A DNA stretch of 64,000 nt, from positions 62,001 through 126,000 of the forward strand of contig JBCDAU010000003.1 of the NCBI GenBank assembly GCA_039185015.1. The letters run 5' to 3'. The notes under the pieces are model-generated. The model was not told where the DNA came from, made no database searches, and saw only the letters and a list, made by a program, of their open reading frames with translations. The translations under genes and the position numbers were made by a program. This document shows, in pieces, positions 33,907-42,851 of the stretch. The DNA is from JBCBSZ01 sp039185015. Lineage in GTDB: Bacteria > Actinomycetota > Acidimicrobiia > Acidimicrobiales > Poriferisodalaceae. Within the stretch, counting starts at the first letter, position 1, and every line of letters starts with the position of its first letter.

Positions 33907-34674
33907 TCAATCCCGCAGCTTGGCCAGCAGGCGCAGCAGCTCGAGGTACAGCCAGACCAGCGTGACCACGAGGGCGAAGGCGGCGAACCACATCATCTTG
34001 GCCGGCCAGGCCTCGGCCTCGCCCCGCTCGATCAGATCGAAGTCGAGCACGAGGTTCATGGCGGCGAGTCCGACGACGAACAGCGAGAAGGCGATGCCGA
34101 TCGGGCCGCTGTCGGTGATGAGGCCGATGCCGCCGCCGCCGAAGAGGGCGATGCCCAGGTTGACCAGGTACAGCGCCATCACGCCCATCGTGGCGATGAT
34201 GACGATCTTGCGGAACTGCGGTGTGGCCCGGATCCGGCCCGAGCGGTAGGCGGCGAGCGTCGCGAAGGCGGTGAGCACCGTCGCCATGAAGGCCTGGAGC
34301 ACGATGCCGTCGAACTCGACCTCGTAGACGCGGCTGATGGCACCGACGAGCACGCCCTCGCCGACCGCCCAGATCGGGGCGGTGACCGGAGCCAGCTGCG
34401 GTCGGAAGAAGGTCAGGAACGCCAGCGCGATCAGGCCGAGCGCCGCCGGCATGATCCAGGTCGGGAAGCCCGTGACCACGCCCTCGTCGACGGTGACCAT
34501 GTTCCAACCGACCCAGCCGCCGACGACGACCAGACCGATGAGCAGCACCGAGCGCTGGATGACGCCGATGATCGTGAAGCGCTCGGTCAGCGAGCGCGTG
34601 TCGTCGGGAACCTCGAGCTCATCGACGACACGATCGATGGCCGAATCGGAGAGCACCGGATTGGACGTCCTCAT
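33907..34674 (-). CDS. Bax inhibitor-1/YccA-family membrane protein
   Basis: A 255-residue protein with about seven membrane helices and a soluble N-terminal tail of about 30 residues. The spacing of helices and the ending YLELLRLLAKLRD match the actinobacterial YccA/BI-1 branch, whose members are pH-sensitive calcium leak channels or protease modulators in other bacteria. I chose the ATG at 34674 (MRTSNPVLSD); two codons upstream a GTG is also possible. Confidence 0.85.
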   Translation of the reverse strand: MRTSNPVLSDSAIDRVVDELEVPDDTRSLTERFTIIGVIQRSVLLIGLVVVGGWVGWNMVTVDEGVVTGFPTWIMPAALGLIALAFLTFFRPQLAPVTAPIWAVGEGVLVGAISRVYEVEFDGIVLQAFMATVLTAFATLAAYRSGRIRATPQFRKIVIIATMGVMALYLVNLGIALFGGGGIGLITDSGPIGIAFSLFVVGLAAMNLVLDFDLIERGEAEAWPAKMMWFAAFALVVTLVWLYLELLRLLAKLRD

Positions 34675-34685
34675 GGACACCTATC

Positions 34686-35363
34686 CTACGGCCCTTTCGA
34701 CAACTCCCGCCCGACAGCGACCGCGTCCCGCAGGGAGTGCGCCACCGGCCGGCCGGTGCGCTCGAGGGCCTCGGGCCCGTGCTCTCCGCCGGTGTAGAGC
34801 ACGATGTGCACGCCGGCGGCTTCGGCCGCCTCGGCGTCGTCGACGGTGTCACCGACCATCACGACCTCGTCGGCGGCGACGTCGATCCCTGCCTCCCGCA
34901 GGGCCTCGAGGTGGGCGAGCAGGTGCGGGGCCTTCGAGCCGCCCCCGACCCCCCGCAGGCCGTCGATGCGGACGAAGCGATCGGCGATGCCGAGCCCGGT
35001 CACGTAGGGCACCAATCGGTCGTGGTGCCACATCGACAGGATGGATTGGCTCTGCCCCACAGCGTCGACGTCGTCGAGCGCCTCGGGGGCGTCGCCGGTG
35101 AGGCCCCCCTCGTCATCGAGGATCTCGTGGTAGCGGTCGTGGAACACCCGATCGAGCAGCGCCCACGTCTCGTCGTCGACCTCGCGGCCGAGCAGCTCGC
35201 CGTAGAACGCCCGGATCGGCCGGGTGAACCGCACCCGGTAGGTCTCCTCGTCGATCGGGTCGCCACCCGCCGCGGCCATGGCGACGTTGGCGGCGTCGAG
35301 GATGAGCGGGAAGTCGTCGTGGAGCGTGCCGTTCCAGTCCCAGACGACGTGCCTGATCGCCAT
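34686..35363 (-). CDS. HAD-superfamily phosphatase
   Basis: A 225-residue hydrolase. Motif I is VWDWNGTLHDD (nucleophile Asp9, with Asn at the second position as in some phosphoglycolate-phosphatase-like proteins), and motif IV is MVGDTVDDAEAA. A helical cap lies between. The start ATG shares one base with the stop of the acyl-CoA dehydrogenase (TGATG), so the pair is likely co-translated. Substrate unknown. Confidence 0.85.
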   Translation of the reverse strand: MAIRHVVWDWNGTLHDDFPLILDAANVAMAAAGGDPIDEETYRVRFTRPIRAFYGELLGREVDDETWALLDRVFHDRYHEILDDEGGLTGDAPEALDDVDAVGQSQSILSMWHHDRLVPYVTGLGIADRFVRIDGLRGVGGGSKAPHLLAHLEALREAGIDVAADEVVMVGDTVDDAEAAEAAGVHIVLYTGGEHGPEALERTGRPVAHSLRDAVAVGRELSKGP

Positions 35364-36604
35364 CAGACCGGTCGGGGCTCCTTGGGCAGCCCGAGCACGC
35401 GCTCACCCACGATGTTGCGCTGGATCTCCGCGGTGCCACCCCAGATGGGCTCCGACCGGGAGAAGAAGAACGCGGCCTGCATGGGTGAGACCGGGTAGCC
35501 CGGGGTCCCCTCGCGCCGACCGACGCCCGACACGTTGCTGGCACCGGGGCCGCCGGTCAGCAGCTGGGCATCGGGCCCGAGGATGTCGAGGTAGAGCTCC
35601 ATGACGTCACGGTGGTACTCGGACCAGTTCATCTTGTTCAGCGCACCGAGCGCCGCGGCCTGCTTGGTGCCGTGGAGGATGTCGCTCAGGCTGCGGAGCC
35701 CGTTGACCTTCATGATGTGGACCTTCGACCAGGCCCAGGCGAGCTGCTGGCGGACCTTCGGATCGTCCAGGCGCCCGCGCTCGCGAGCTGCGTCGGTGAT
35801 CGCCTCCAGCTCCTTTTCGAACCGGCGGTGCGACGTCGTGGCCGAGTTGCCGCGCTCGAAGCCGAGCGTGGTCATGGCCACCTTCCAGCCGTCGTTGACG
35901 CCACCGACGACGCTGTCCTTGCGGCACCGGGCGTCGGTGAAGAAGACCTCGTTGAACTCCTCGGAGGAGTCGATCTGCTTGATCGGACGGATCTCCACCC
36001 CGGGCTGGTCCATCGGGACGAGGAGATAGGAGATGCCCTTGTGCTTCGGCGAGTCCGGGTCGGTCCGGCACAGCAGGAAGCAGTAGTCGGCGTGCTGGGC
36101 CTGGGTGGTCCAGACCTTCTGGCCGTTGATGACCCACTCGTCACCATCGAGCTCCGCCTTGCAGGCCAGGCTGGCGAGATCCGACCCGGAGCCCGGCTCG
36201 GAGAACCCCTGGCACCACCGGATCTGGCCCGAGAGGATGCCGGGGAGGAACTCCTGCTTCTGCTCCTCGGTGCCCCACTGCAGGATCGTCGGACCGACGA
36301 GCGTGTCGCCGAAGAAGTCGCCGCGCATCGGCGCCCCGGCCCGGTTGAACTCCTCGTTGAGGACGACGCCCTGCATGGTCGACAGGCCCTTGCCGCCGTA
36401 CTCCTGGGGCCAGGTGGCACAGATCCATCCGCCGTCGAAGAGGCGCTTGACCCACTCGGTGTTGAAGGCCTCGCGGTCGGCGGGCTCGAAGTCCTCGTCA
36501 CGCTCGCCGTCGGGCCCGAACCAGCCGTCCGGGAGGTTGTCCACCAGCCAGGTGCGGATCTCGGCCCGGAACTCCTCGGCCTCGGCCGGGTACGTCATGT
36601 CCAT
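35363..36604 (-). CDS. Acyl-CoA dehydrogenase
   Basis: A 413-residue FAD enzyme that makes 2-enoyl-CoA from acyl-CoA. Family signatures are CQGFSEPGSGSDLASL (FAD/substrate segment), the WTTQAQHADY strand and the C-terminal IWGGTAEIQRNIVGERVLGLP. Electrons would pass to ETF, encoded at 48-50 kb. The start is ATG 36604 (MDMTYPAEAEEF); the longer frame adds residues unlike the family. Confidence 0.93.
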   Translation of the reverse strand: MDMTYPAEAEEFRAEIRTWLVDNLPDGWFGPDGERDEDFEPADREAFNTEWVKRLFDGGWICATWPQEYGGKGLSTMQGVVLNEEFNRAGAPMRGDFFGDTLVGPTILQWGTEEQKQEFLPGILSGQIRWCQGFSEPGSGSDLASLACKAELDGDEWVINGQKVWTTQAQHADYCFLLCRTDPDSPKHKGISYLLVPMDQPGVEIRPIKQIDSSEEFNEVFFTDARCRKDSVVGGVNDGWKVAMTTLGFERGNSATTSHRRFEKELEAITDAARERGRLDDPKVRQQLAWAWSKVHIMKVNGLRSLSDILHGTKQAAALGALNKMNWSEYHRDVMELYLDILGPDAQLLTGGPGASNVSGVGRREGTPGYPVSPMQAAFFFSRSEPIWGGTAEIQRNIVGERVLGLPKEPRPV

Positions 36605-36645
36605 GGCGCCGACGGTACGCCCGAGCTGCGGCCCGTTCCAAGGCT

Positions 36646-39207
36646 GTGACGCCCACGACCACCCACCGCGCACCGACCCCGCGGCGGAGTGGGCCGTGCG
36701 TGGTCAACTTCCCTGATGGGTCTGCCGATCGGCACCGGGTGAGGAATCGAGCCGGAGCGCAGTTCGACGAGCGACAGTTCCTCGTCCGCCTCGCGATCCT
36801 GGCCGTGATCGCGGCGGCCGCCGCGCTGGTGCCGACCGCCGGCGACCGGGGCCCGCTCATCGCCGCCTTCCTGGTCGTGGTCGTCCTGCCGCTGCACCTC
36901 GTGATCCGCCGCGTCGTCGGACGACCGAACCCCGCCGGGCCGCTCGACCTGCTCGCCGTGGTGGCGGCGACGGTCATCGCTGCGATCGATCCGGACCTCT
37001 GGCAGCCGGCCCTGGTCTTCCAGATGCTCAACATCGGCGGCGCCGTGGCGTTCCTCCCGGCCCGCTGGACCCTCGTCCTGTCGGTGGTGAGCGGCGGCTC
37101 GATGACCGCCGTCGCCTGGGCCCACGGTGTCGACGGTGCCGTCAACATGCTCGTGATCGCCGCCGTGTTCCTCCCTGCCCTCATCGCCGGCGCCCACCAG
37201 AGGAACAGCAGGGAGCGTCGCTCGACTGAACGGGTCAACGCGCTCGCCGACTCGATGCCGCTGTTGATCTGGGAGACCAGGGGCTCGGGCATCGACGTCG
37301 CCTCGGTCGTCGGGCGGGCCGAGGCGGTGGTGGGCCTGTCGATCCGGGAGCTCCGCGGCTTCGGCCTCCACGAGCTCGTGATCGACGAGGACCGGGAACG
37401 GCGCGAACGGGCGGTGCGGGCGGGCGAGGGCTCGATCGACTACCGGGTGCGGGTCCATGGCGGCGAGATCGTCTGGCTGCGCGACCACCTCCACCGCTCG
37501 CACATCGGGTCTCGGGAGGTCGTCCGGGGCATCACCCTCGACATCTCGGCGCTCCGGGCCCAGCAGGACCGGCTGCACCGCCAGGACGCGATCGTCCGCC
37601 GGATGTCCGCGCTCGTGCTCGTGGTCGAGGGACCCTCCCCCGACCTCGCGTCGAGGGTGATGCAGGTCCACGACAACATCGGCTGGCTGTCGGAGCAGCC
37701 GGGAGGCGAGGAGACCCTCGGGGAGATGCTCCCCGAGATCGCCCGGCACGCCGATCTCGCCGTGGCGCTCGCCGAGCTCGGCGAGACGACCCCGAGCATC
37801 GAGGTCGAGCACCTGAAGATCACGGACCGGAGCGGGAACCCCCGCCACGTCGAGATCGAGCTGTTCTGCCTGCCCGACGAGGCGGTGGCGATCCTCGTCG
37901 AGGACGTCACCGAGCGCGAGCAGGCGATGGAACGGGTCCGCTACCAGGCCCGCCACGATCAACTGACCGGGCTCAGGAACCGCACCGAGCTGATGACGAC
38001 GGTCGACGACTGGATCGAGGCCGGCCGCGACGTGACGCTGCTGCTCATCGATCTCGACAACTTCAAAGACGTCAACGACGCGCTCGGGCACTACACCGGC
38101 GACGAGCTGCTCCGGGTGCTGTCGTTGCGCCTCACGCACGCCGTCCGTGGCGACGACCTGGTCACCCGCCTCGGCGGCGACGAGTTCGCCGTGGCCGTCC
38201 CCGACGCCGAACCGGCCGAGGTCGACATCCTGGTCGGGCGCATCCTCAGCCGACTCCGGGCGAGCGTCGTGGTCGAGGGGGCGACGCTGGCTCCCTCGGC
38301 CAGCATCGGGGTCGCTCGCGCCCCGCTGCGAGCGCAGGACGCCGAGTCGCTCCTGCGGTGCGCCGATGTGGCCATGTACGAGGCGAAGCGGTCGCGGTCG
38401 GGCTCGTGGCACTACGGCCCGTCGATGGCGACCGACCCGCAGCGGCTCCAGCTCTCCGCCGAGCTCCGGGAGGGGTTCGCGCTCGGCGAGATCGTCGTCC
38501 ACCTCCAGCCGGTGGTGGCCCTCGACTCGGGCAGGATCAGCGGCGCCGAGGTCCTCGTCCGATGGCAGCACCCGTCCCGCGGCATCCTGGCCCCGCAGGA
38601 GTTCCTCGACCTCGTCCAGGTCGCGGGACTCGACGGGCAGCTGGTCAGCACCGTCCTCGCCGCCGGCGTCTCGGCCGCTGCCCGACTGCCCGACGACGTC
38701 TCGGTCGCGATGAACATCTCGGCCGCCGACCTCCGACGCCCCGAGCTCTCCGGACTCCTCGGCCGTCTCCTCATCGAGTACGGGGTCTCCGCGGAGCGCA
38801 TCGAGCTGGAGCTCACCGAGTCGGAGATCCTCGACGACAGCGGCGTCGTCCAGGCCACGCTCGAGTCGTTGAGCACCCTCGGCATCGGCATCGCGATCGA
38901 CGACTTCGGCACCGGCTACTCATCGTTCGCCCGCCTCCGGGAGCTGCCGCTCAGCCGACTGAAGATCGACCGCCGCTTCGTGAGCGGGATGGTCGACCAC
39001 GAGCCCGACGACGTCATCGTCCGCTCGATGGTGGACCTGGCCGAGAACATGGGCCTGCGCACGACCGCTGAGGGCGTCGAGAGCGAGGAGCAACAGCACC
39101 GCCTCGCGGCGTTGGGCTGCGAGCACGGGCAGGGTTTCCTCTACGGACGACCCATGCCGGTGCAGGAGTTCGTCGAGGTGGTCGAGACCGAGCGGACCAC
39201 GCCCTGA
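36646..39207 (+). CDS. Membrane-bound GGDEF-EAL cyclic-di-GMP protein
   Basis: A protein of about 850 residues. Six or so N-terminal helices (residues 45-185) are followed by a PAS-like region, then GGDEF (TRLGGDEFAVA) and EAL domains (SGAEVLVRW for the EAL motif, ELTESEIL, DDFGTGYSSF, LKIDRRFV, AEGVE). GGDEF and the EAL metal residues are intact (the second residue of EAL is Val), so both synthesis and breakdown of c-di-GMP are possible. GTG 36646 gives the longest frame; GTG 36739 just before the first helix is an alternative. A PilZ receptor is at 51 kb. Confidence 0.93.
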   Translation: MTPTTTHRAPTPRRSGPCVVNFPDGSADRHRVRNRAGAQFDERQFLVRLAILAVIAAAAALVPTAGDRGPLIAAFLVVVVLPLHLVIRRVVGRPNPAGPLDLLAVVAATVIAAIDPDLWQPALVFQMLNIGGAVAFLPARWTLVLSVVSGGSMTAVAWAHGVDGAVNMLVIAAVFLPALIAGAHQRNSRERRSTERVNALADSMPLLIWETRGSGIDVASVVGRAEAVVGLSIRELRGFGLHELVIDEDRERRERAVRAGEGSIDYRVRVHGGEIVWLRDHLHRSHIGSREVVRGITLDISALRAQQDRLHRQDAIVRRMSALVLVVEGPSPDLASRVMQVHDNIGWLSEQPGGEETLGEMLPEIARHADLAVALAELGETTPSIEVEHLKITDRSGNPRHVEIELFCLPDEAVAILVEDVTEREQAMERVRYQARHDQLTGLRNRTELMTTVDDWIEAGRDVTLLLIDLDNFKDVNDALGHYTGDELLRVLSLRLTHAVRGDDLVTRLGGDEFAVAVPDAEPAEVDILVGRILSRLRASVVVEGATLAPSASIGVARAPLRAQDAESLLRCADVAMYEAKRSRSGSWHYGPSMATDPQRLQLSAELREGFALGEIVVHLQPVVALDSGRISGAEVLVRWQHPSRGILAPQEFLDLVQVAGLDGQLVSTVLAAGVSAAARLPDDVSVAMNISAADLRRPELSGLLGRLLIEYGVSAERIELELTESEILDDSGVVQATLESLSTLGIGIAIDDFGTGYSSFARLRELPLSRLKIDRRFVSGMVDHEPDDVIVRSMVDLAENMGLRTTAEGVESEEQQHRLAALGCEHGQGFLYGRPMPVQEFVEVVETERTTP

Positions 39208-39224
39208 CCCGACCGGTCCGGCGG

Positions 39225-40274
39225 TCAGTCCCCGCGTGCGCGGAGCCGGTCGTCGATCCAGTCGTCCATCTCGACCCACCGCTCGAAGAGCCAGCGGGCC
39301 CGGTCCTTCGCCTCGACCGGGATCTCGGAGCGCTCGAACCGACGGGCCCGCACCTCGACCGGGCGAGCGAAGGGCACGGCGCGCCAGAGCCCACGGAAGT
39401 CGTTGAGGCCTTCGAACCCGACGTGCCCGAAGATCACGACGTCGGTGTCCGGCGCGTGGTCGAGCAGCGACAGCGCACCGCCGGGTCGGGGCGGCAGGAG
39501 GTGTCGGAGCTCGGCCGCGAGGGGGAGCAGATCGCCACCGTCGTCGCGGTCGCGCAGCCGTTCCAAGGCTCGGTCGCGCTTGGCCGGGCTGAACCGCGTG
39601 CCCTCCGGGAAGATGACGACGGCGGTGTCGGGGCGGAGGTCGTCGCCGAGCCGCCCGACCGCCTCGATCTCGGCGGCGTCACCCGAGGAGCGATCGACGA
39701 AGTGGTTGCGGAGCCGGTGGCCGACGATGTCGAGGCAGGGGTCGAACTCGAGCTCACGCTTGAGCACGTACCGGAGCTCGTGACCCCGATGCGTGCCGAG
39801 CAGCACGGCGGAGACCATCGAGTCGACGAGGCTGACGTGGCGACCGAACACGAGGACGGGTGCCTCGTCGAGCGCGCCGTCGCCGTCGACGTCGACGCGG
39901 AGGCCGAGGAGCGGGCCGGCCGCCCGGAACAGGAAGCCCATCCACCAGGCCTGCACGGCGAGGTGGGCGTCGATCCAGCGCTCGCCACCGACGCGGCCCC
40001 CGAGGAAACGGACGTAGAGCGCACCCGAGGCGAGCACGCCACCGAGCTCCGCGGTGAGGTAGGCGAGTGCGAACCCGAGCGCACGGACCGACGGCAGTCG
40101 CCGCGGTGCCGTGACGAGATCGAGCACGAGCAGCGGCAGCACGAGCACCGGCGAGAGGGCCAGCAACAGCGCCCAGAGGACGACCACCGTGGTCACGGAG
40201 ATCGCTCTGCGGCGGACGCGCCCATCGCGTCCACTGGTGCCGCTGGGTGTCCGTCGATCGATTCCGTCTGGCAT
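39225..40274 (-). CDS. 1-acyl-glycerol-3-phosphate acyltransferase-like protein (PlsC superfamily)
   Basis: A 349-residue membrane-bound acyltransferase. Two hydrophobic helices lie at the N-terminus. The acyltransferase signature is FGRHVSLVDS (HX4D) and VIFPEGTRFSPAKRD is motif III. The longer C-terminal part has a PlsC-like fold. The ATG at 40274 lies 10 bases after a TAGGAT hexamer with GGGAAGG between. The divergent carH1 start is 46 bp away, so the two share a promoter region. Confidence 0.85.
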   Translation of the reverse strand: MPDGIDRRTPSGTSGRDGRVRRRAISVTTVVVLWALLLALSPVLVLPLLVLDLVTAPRRLPSVRALGFALAYLTAELGGVLASGALYVRFLGGRVGGERWIDAHLAVQAWWMGFLFRAAGPLLGLRVDVDGDGALDEAPVLVFGRHVSLVDSMVSAVLLGTHRGHELRYVLKRELEFDPCLDIVGHRLRNHFVDRSSGDAAEIEAVGRLGDDLRPDTAVVIFPEGTRFSPAKRDRALERLRDRDDGGDLLPLAAELRHLLPPRPGGALSLLDHAPDTDVVIFGHVGFEGLNDFRGLWRAVPFARPVEVRARRFERSEIPVEAKDRARWLFERWVEMDDWIDDRLRARGD

Positions 40275-40320
40275 CCTTCCCGTGATCCTACGCGGTGCAT
40301 GGTCGGGGGGCCGGACCGAG

Positions 40321-41163
40321 ATGGCGACCGAAGAGCTGAGCATCGATGCGGCAGCGGAGCTGCTCGGCGTGCACTACATGACGGCGTACCGCTACGTCCG
40401 CACCGGCGTGCTCGAGGGGCGCAAGCAGGGGGCGAAGTGGATCATCGACCCCGCCAGCGTCCGCGAGCTGCAGGACCGGTCGTCCACGACGAAGCGGGGC
40501 CGTCCGGCGGGCCCAACGACGAGAGCTGCGCACCGCGACCGACTGATCGCGTGCCTCGTCAAGGGCGACGACGTGGGCGGCTGGCAGACGATCGAGGCCA
40601 CGATGGCCGCGGGCGCCACGCCCGAGCAGGTGTACCTCGACGTGCTCGCGCCGGCGATGGCCGAGATCGGCGCTCGGTGGGAGCAGGGCACGGCCTCGGT
40701 CGCCGACGAGCACCGGGCGACCGCGGTGGCCTACCGGCTGCTCGGCCTCCTCGGGGCCCGGCACCGCCGTCGCGGCCGACGTCGGGGGGCGGTCGTCATC
40801 GGGGCGGTCCACGGCGATCACCACGCGCTCGCCACGGCGATCCTCGCCGACCTCTGGCGCGGCCGGGGGTACGAGGTGATCGATCTGGGCGCGCACACCC
40901 CGGTCGACGCGTTCGTGTCGACCGCCGCCACGACCGATCGACTCCTCGCGGTCGGCCTGTCGGCGAGCACGCCCGACACCGACGACACGGTCCGCGAGAC
41001 CTTCAGCGGCTTGCGCGAGGCCGGGGTCGAGGCGCCGCTCCTGCTGGGCGGTCGCGGGATCCCGAGCGAGGAGCACGCCCGCTCGCTCGGGGCCGACCAC
41101 TACGCCGCGACCGGCGAAGCGGCGATCGAGCTCCTCGAACGCCTCGACGACGTCCCCGGCTGA
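40321..41163 (+). CDS. CarH-like B12-dependent transcriptional regulator 1
   Basis: A 280-residue regulator. Residues 6-50 form an excisionase/MerR-type helix-turn-helix (IDAAAELLGVHYMTAYRYV). A four-helix B12-binding bundle (about 70-150) and a cobalamin domain follow. The CarH signature W-x9-EH is present (W120, E130, H131), as is the axial-ligand motif D-x-H (D166, H168). In CarH, adenosylcobalamin makes a DNA-bound tetramer that light breaks apart. It lies upstream of and in line with the FrhB-family gene, 78 bp away. The N-terminal DNA-binding domain is shorter and differs from the classical MerR type. Confidence 0.85.
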   Translation: MATEELSIDAAAELLGVHYMTAYRYVRTGVLEGRKQGAKWIIDPASVRELQDRSSTTKRGRPAGPTTRAAHRDRLIACLVKGDDVGGWQTIEATMAAGATPEQVYLDVLAPAMAEIGARWEQGTASVADEHRATAVAYRLLGLLGARHRRRGRRRGAVVIGAVHGDHHALATAILADLWRGRGYEVIDLGAHTPVDAFVSTAATTDRLLAVGLSASTPDTDDTVRETFSGLREAGVEAPLLLGGRGIPSEEHARSLGADHYAATGEAAIELLERLDDVPG

Positions 41164-41229
41164 GCCCGTCCGAGCCGCCACCCGCTCCGGCCGCACGGGT
41201 CAGCTTCCGGCCGCGTGCCTCCGCCCGCC

Positions 41230-41235
41230 TACGAT
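41230..41235 (+). promoter_or_regulatory. -10 element for leaderless FrhB-family transcript
   Basis: TACGAT ends six bases before ATG 41242, placing the transcription start on the first base of the gene. This gives the oxidoreductase its own promoter separate from the upstream carH1, within reach of either CarH protein. Confidence 0.4.
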
Positions 41236-41241
41236 GCGGGA

Positions 41242-42390
41242 ATGGCCGTCACCGAAGCCGAGCAGCCTCCGAAGCGGGTCCGCTGGACCCACCAGTGGAA
41301 GGAGCTGTACGACGAGGTGATCACCTCGGGACTCTGCACCGGATGCTCCGGGTGCGTCATCGCCTGCCCCCACGACGTCATCGGCTACGACCACGTCCAG
41401 GGCGGCTTCAAGCCCTACCACCTCGAAGAGGAGCTCGGTGAGGCCAACTGCGGCCATGGCGAGAAGGGGTGCACCTCCTGCACCCGGGCCTGCCCCCGCT
41501 TCCGCACGTGGGAGCACGAGGCGGACGAGCTGCTGTGGGGTCGCCACCGCGAGTCCGACGAGGTCGCCGGTGTCTACAAAGACGTCATCCTCACCCGCGC
41601 CTCCGACGACTTCGTGCACGAGATCGGCCAAGACGGCGGGCTGGTGTCGGCGATCCTCATCTGGGCGCTCGAGAACGGCTACATCGACGCCGCGCTGACC
41701 TCCTACCTCGCCGACGAGGGTGACGCGTGGACGGCGATCCCCGGCGTGGCCCGCGACCGCGACGAGGTCCTCCGTGGCGCCGGGTCCCGGTACACGTACT
41801 CGGCCAACACGCTCGCCTACGACGAGGCCATCGACGGTGGCGCCGAGAAGATCGCCATCGTCGGCATGAGCTGCCAGAGCTCCATCGTCCCGATCATGAA
41901 CTCCCGCAAGGTCGGCAAGGTCGGCCGGAAGTTCGCCCTCAACATCGGGCTGCTCTGCTCGAAGACCTTCGACGAGGCGATCTTCGAGGAGCTGTTCTGG
42001 TTCAAGTACGGGCTCAAGCGCTCGGAGATCAAGAAGACCAACATCAAGGGCGTGTTCCAGATCTGGACCCACGACGACCGCTACCTCGAGATCCCGCTCA
42101 AGGAGTGCCACGCCTGGACCCGCGAGGGGTGCAACCACTGCCCCGACTTCGCGGCGGAGCACGCCGACATCTCCACCGGCGGCATCGGCAAGTACAACGA
42201 CTGGACCCTCACCATCGTCCGCACCCCGCTCGGGCGGGAGATCATCATGCGGATGCTCGAGGAGGGGATCATCATCGGGCGCCCGGGTGAGGACGACCCG
42301 GCGGCGATCGACCTGATGAACAAGCTGTCGGTCAAGAGCCGCCAGCGTTGGCCGCAGTGGGCCAACGAGGTCCCGGCGCAGATCTCCTAG
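41242..42390 (+). CDS. FrhB/FdhB-family iron-sulfur flavoprotein (coenzyme F420 hydrogenase/dehydrogenase beta subunit family)
   Basis: A 382-residue oxidoreductase. The N-terminus has two [4Fe-4S] motifs: CTGCSGCVIACP (C32, C35, C38, C42) and C70-x6-C77-x2-C80-x3-C84. The core matches the FrhB_FdhB N- and C-terminal domains, with GMSCQSS and a later CNHCPDFAAEHADISTGGIG. Relatives oxidise or reduce F420 (FrhB, FpoF, FdhB), and also include chlorophyll-pathway reductases (HCAR, F-DVR type). The electron partner is not in the window. It stands between two CarH-like genes. Confidence 0.85.
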   Translation: MAVTEAEQPPKRVRWTHQWKELYDEVITSGLCTGCSGCVIACPHDVIGYDHVQGGFKPYHLEEELGEANCGHGEKGCTSCTRACPRFRTWEHEADELLWGRHRESDEVAGVYKDVILTRASDDFVHEIGQDGGLVSAILIWALENGYIDAALTSYLADEGDAWTAIPGVARDRDEVLRGAGSRYTYSANTLAYDEAIDGGAEKIAIVGMSCQSSIVPIMNSRKVGKVGRKFALNIGLLCSKTFDEAIFEELFWFKYGLKRSEIKKTNIKGVFQIWTHDDRYLEIPLKECHAWTREGCNHCPDFAAEHADISTGGIGKYNDWTLTIVRTPLGREIIMRMLEEGIIIGRPGEDDPAAIDLMNKLSVKSRQRWPQWANEVPAQIS

Positions 42391-42806
42391 CCCGCCGCTC
42401 CGCAGGTCGCGGCGATCGCCCGCAGCTCGTCGCCCACCTCCCCCGACCGGGACAGCTCGGCGGCGAGCGACACGAAGCGCTCACTCGACATGGTGGCCCG
42501 CGCGCCGTCGAGCACGCAGCGGCAGTCCGATGCCTCCGCCACCGCTGCGCAGTCGGCGAGGAAGGGCCGAGTGATGGCGTCGGACCACTCGGGCAGCGTC
42601 GTCGAGGTCGGCGCCGCGGGAGGCGGTGTCGGTGCGGCGGTCGCGGGAGCGGTCACCGCCGGCGCGGCGCCCGTCGTCGTCGACGCGTCGTCGGACCCGG
42701 CGCCGGACCCGCTGCAGGCGGCCAGCACCAACAGCCCGAGCACGGCGAACATGCGTCTCGTCACGGTCGCCGAGGATCGCGCACCGGAGCGCGGGGTGGA
42801 CTTCAC
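42387..42806 (-). CDS. Small secreted lipoprotein
   Basis: A 139-residue protein with a lipoprotein signal (VLGLLVLAAC, lipobox LAAC), a Thr/Ala/Pro-rich linker, and a Cys-containing helical domain (DCAAVAEASDCRCVLDGARA). Exported and lipid-anchored. The GTG at 42806 is the longest start; GTG 42764 or the ATG just before the hydrophobic part would also leave the signal. It overlaps the FrhB-family stop by 4 bp and shares a divergent promoter region with whiB. Confidence 0.75.
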   Translation of the reverse strand: MKSTPRSGARSSATVTRRMFAVLGLLVLAACSGSGAGSDDASTTTGAAPAVTAPATAAPTPPPAAPTSTTLPEWSDAITRPFLADCAAVAEASDCRCVLDGARATMSSERFVSLAAELSRSGEVGDELRAIAATCGAAG

Positions 42807-42824
42807 TTCATTTACCAGTAAAAT
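42797..42824 (+). promoter_or_regulatory. Promoter of whiB-carH2 with overlapping palindrome
   Basis: TGGACT (42797-42802) and TAAAAT (42819-42824) are 16 bp apart, giving a leader of about 20 nt. The -10 overlaps the perfect palindrome TTTAC-CA-GTAAA (42811-42822). The AT-rich box is rare for this genome and is well placed for a repressor. Confidence 0.5.
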
Positions 42825-42851
42825 CGATCACGTCGACCGAGGAGCCCCCCC

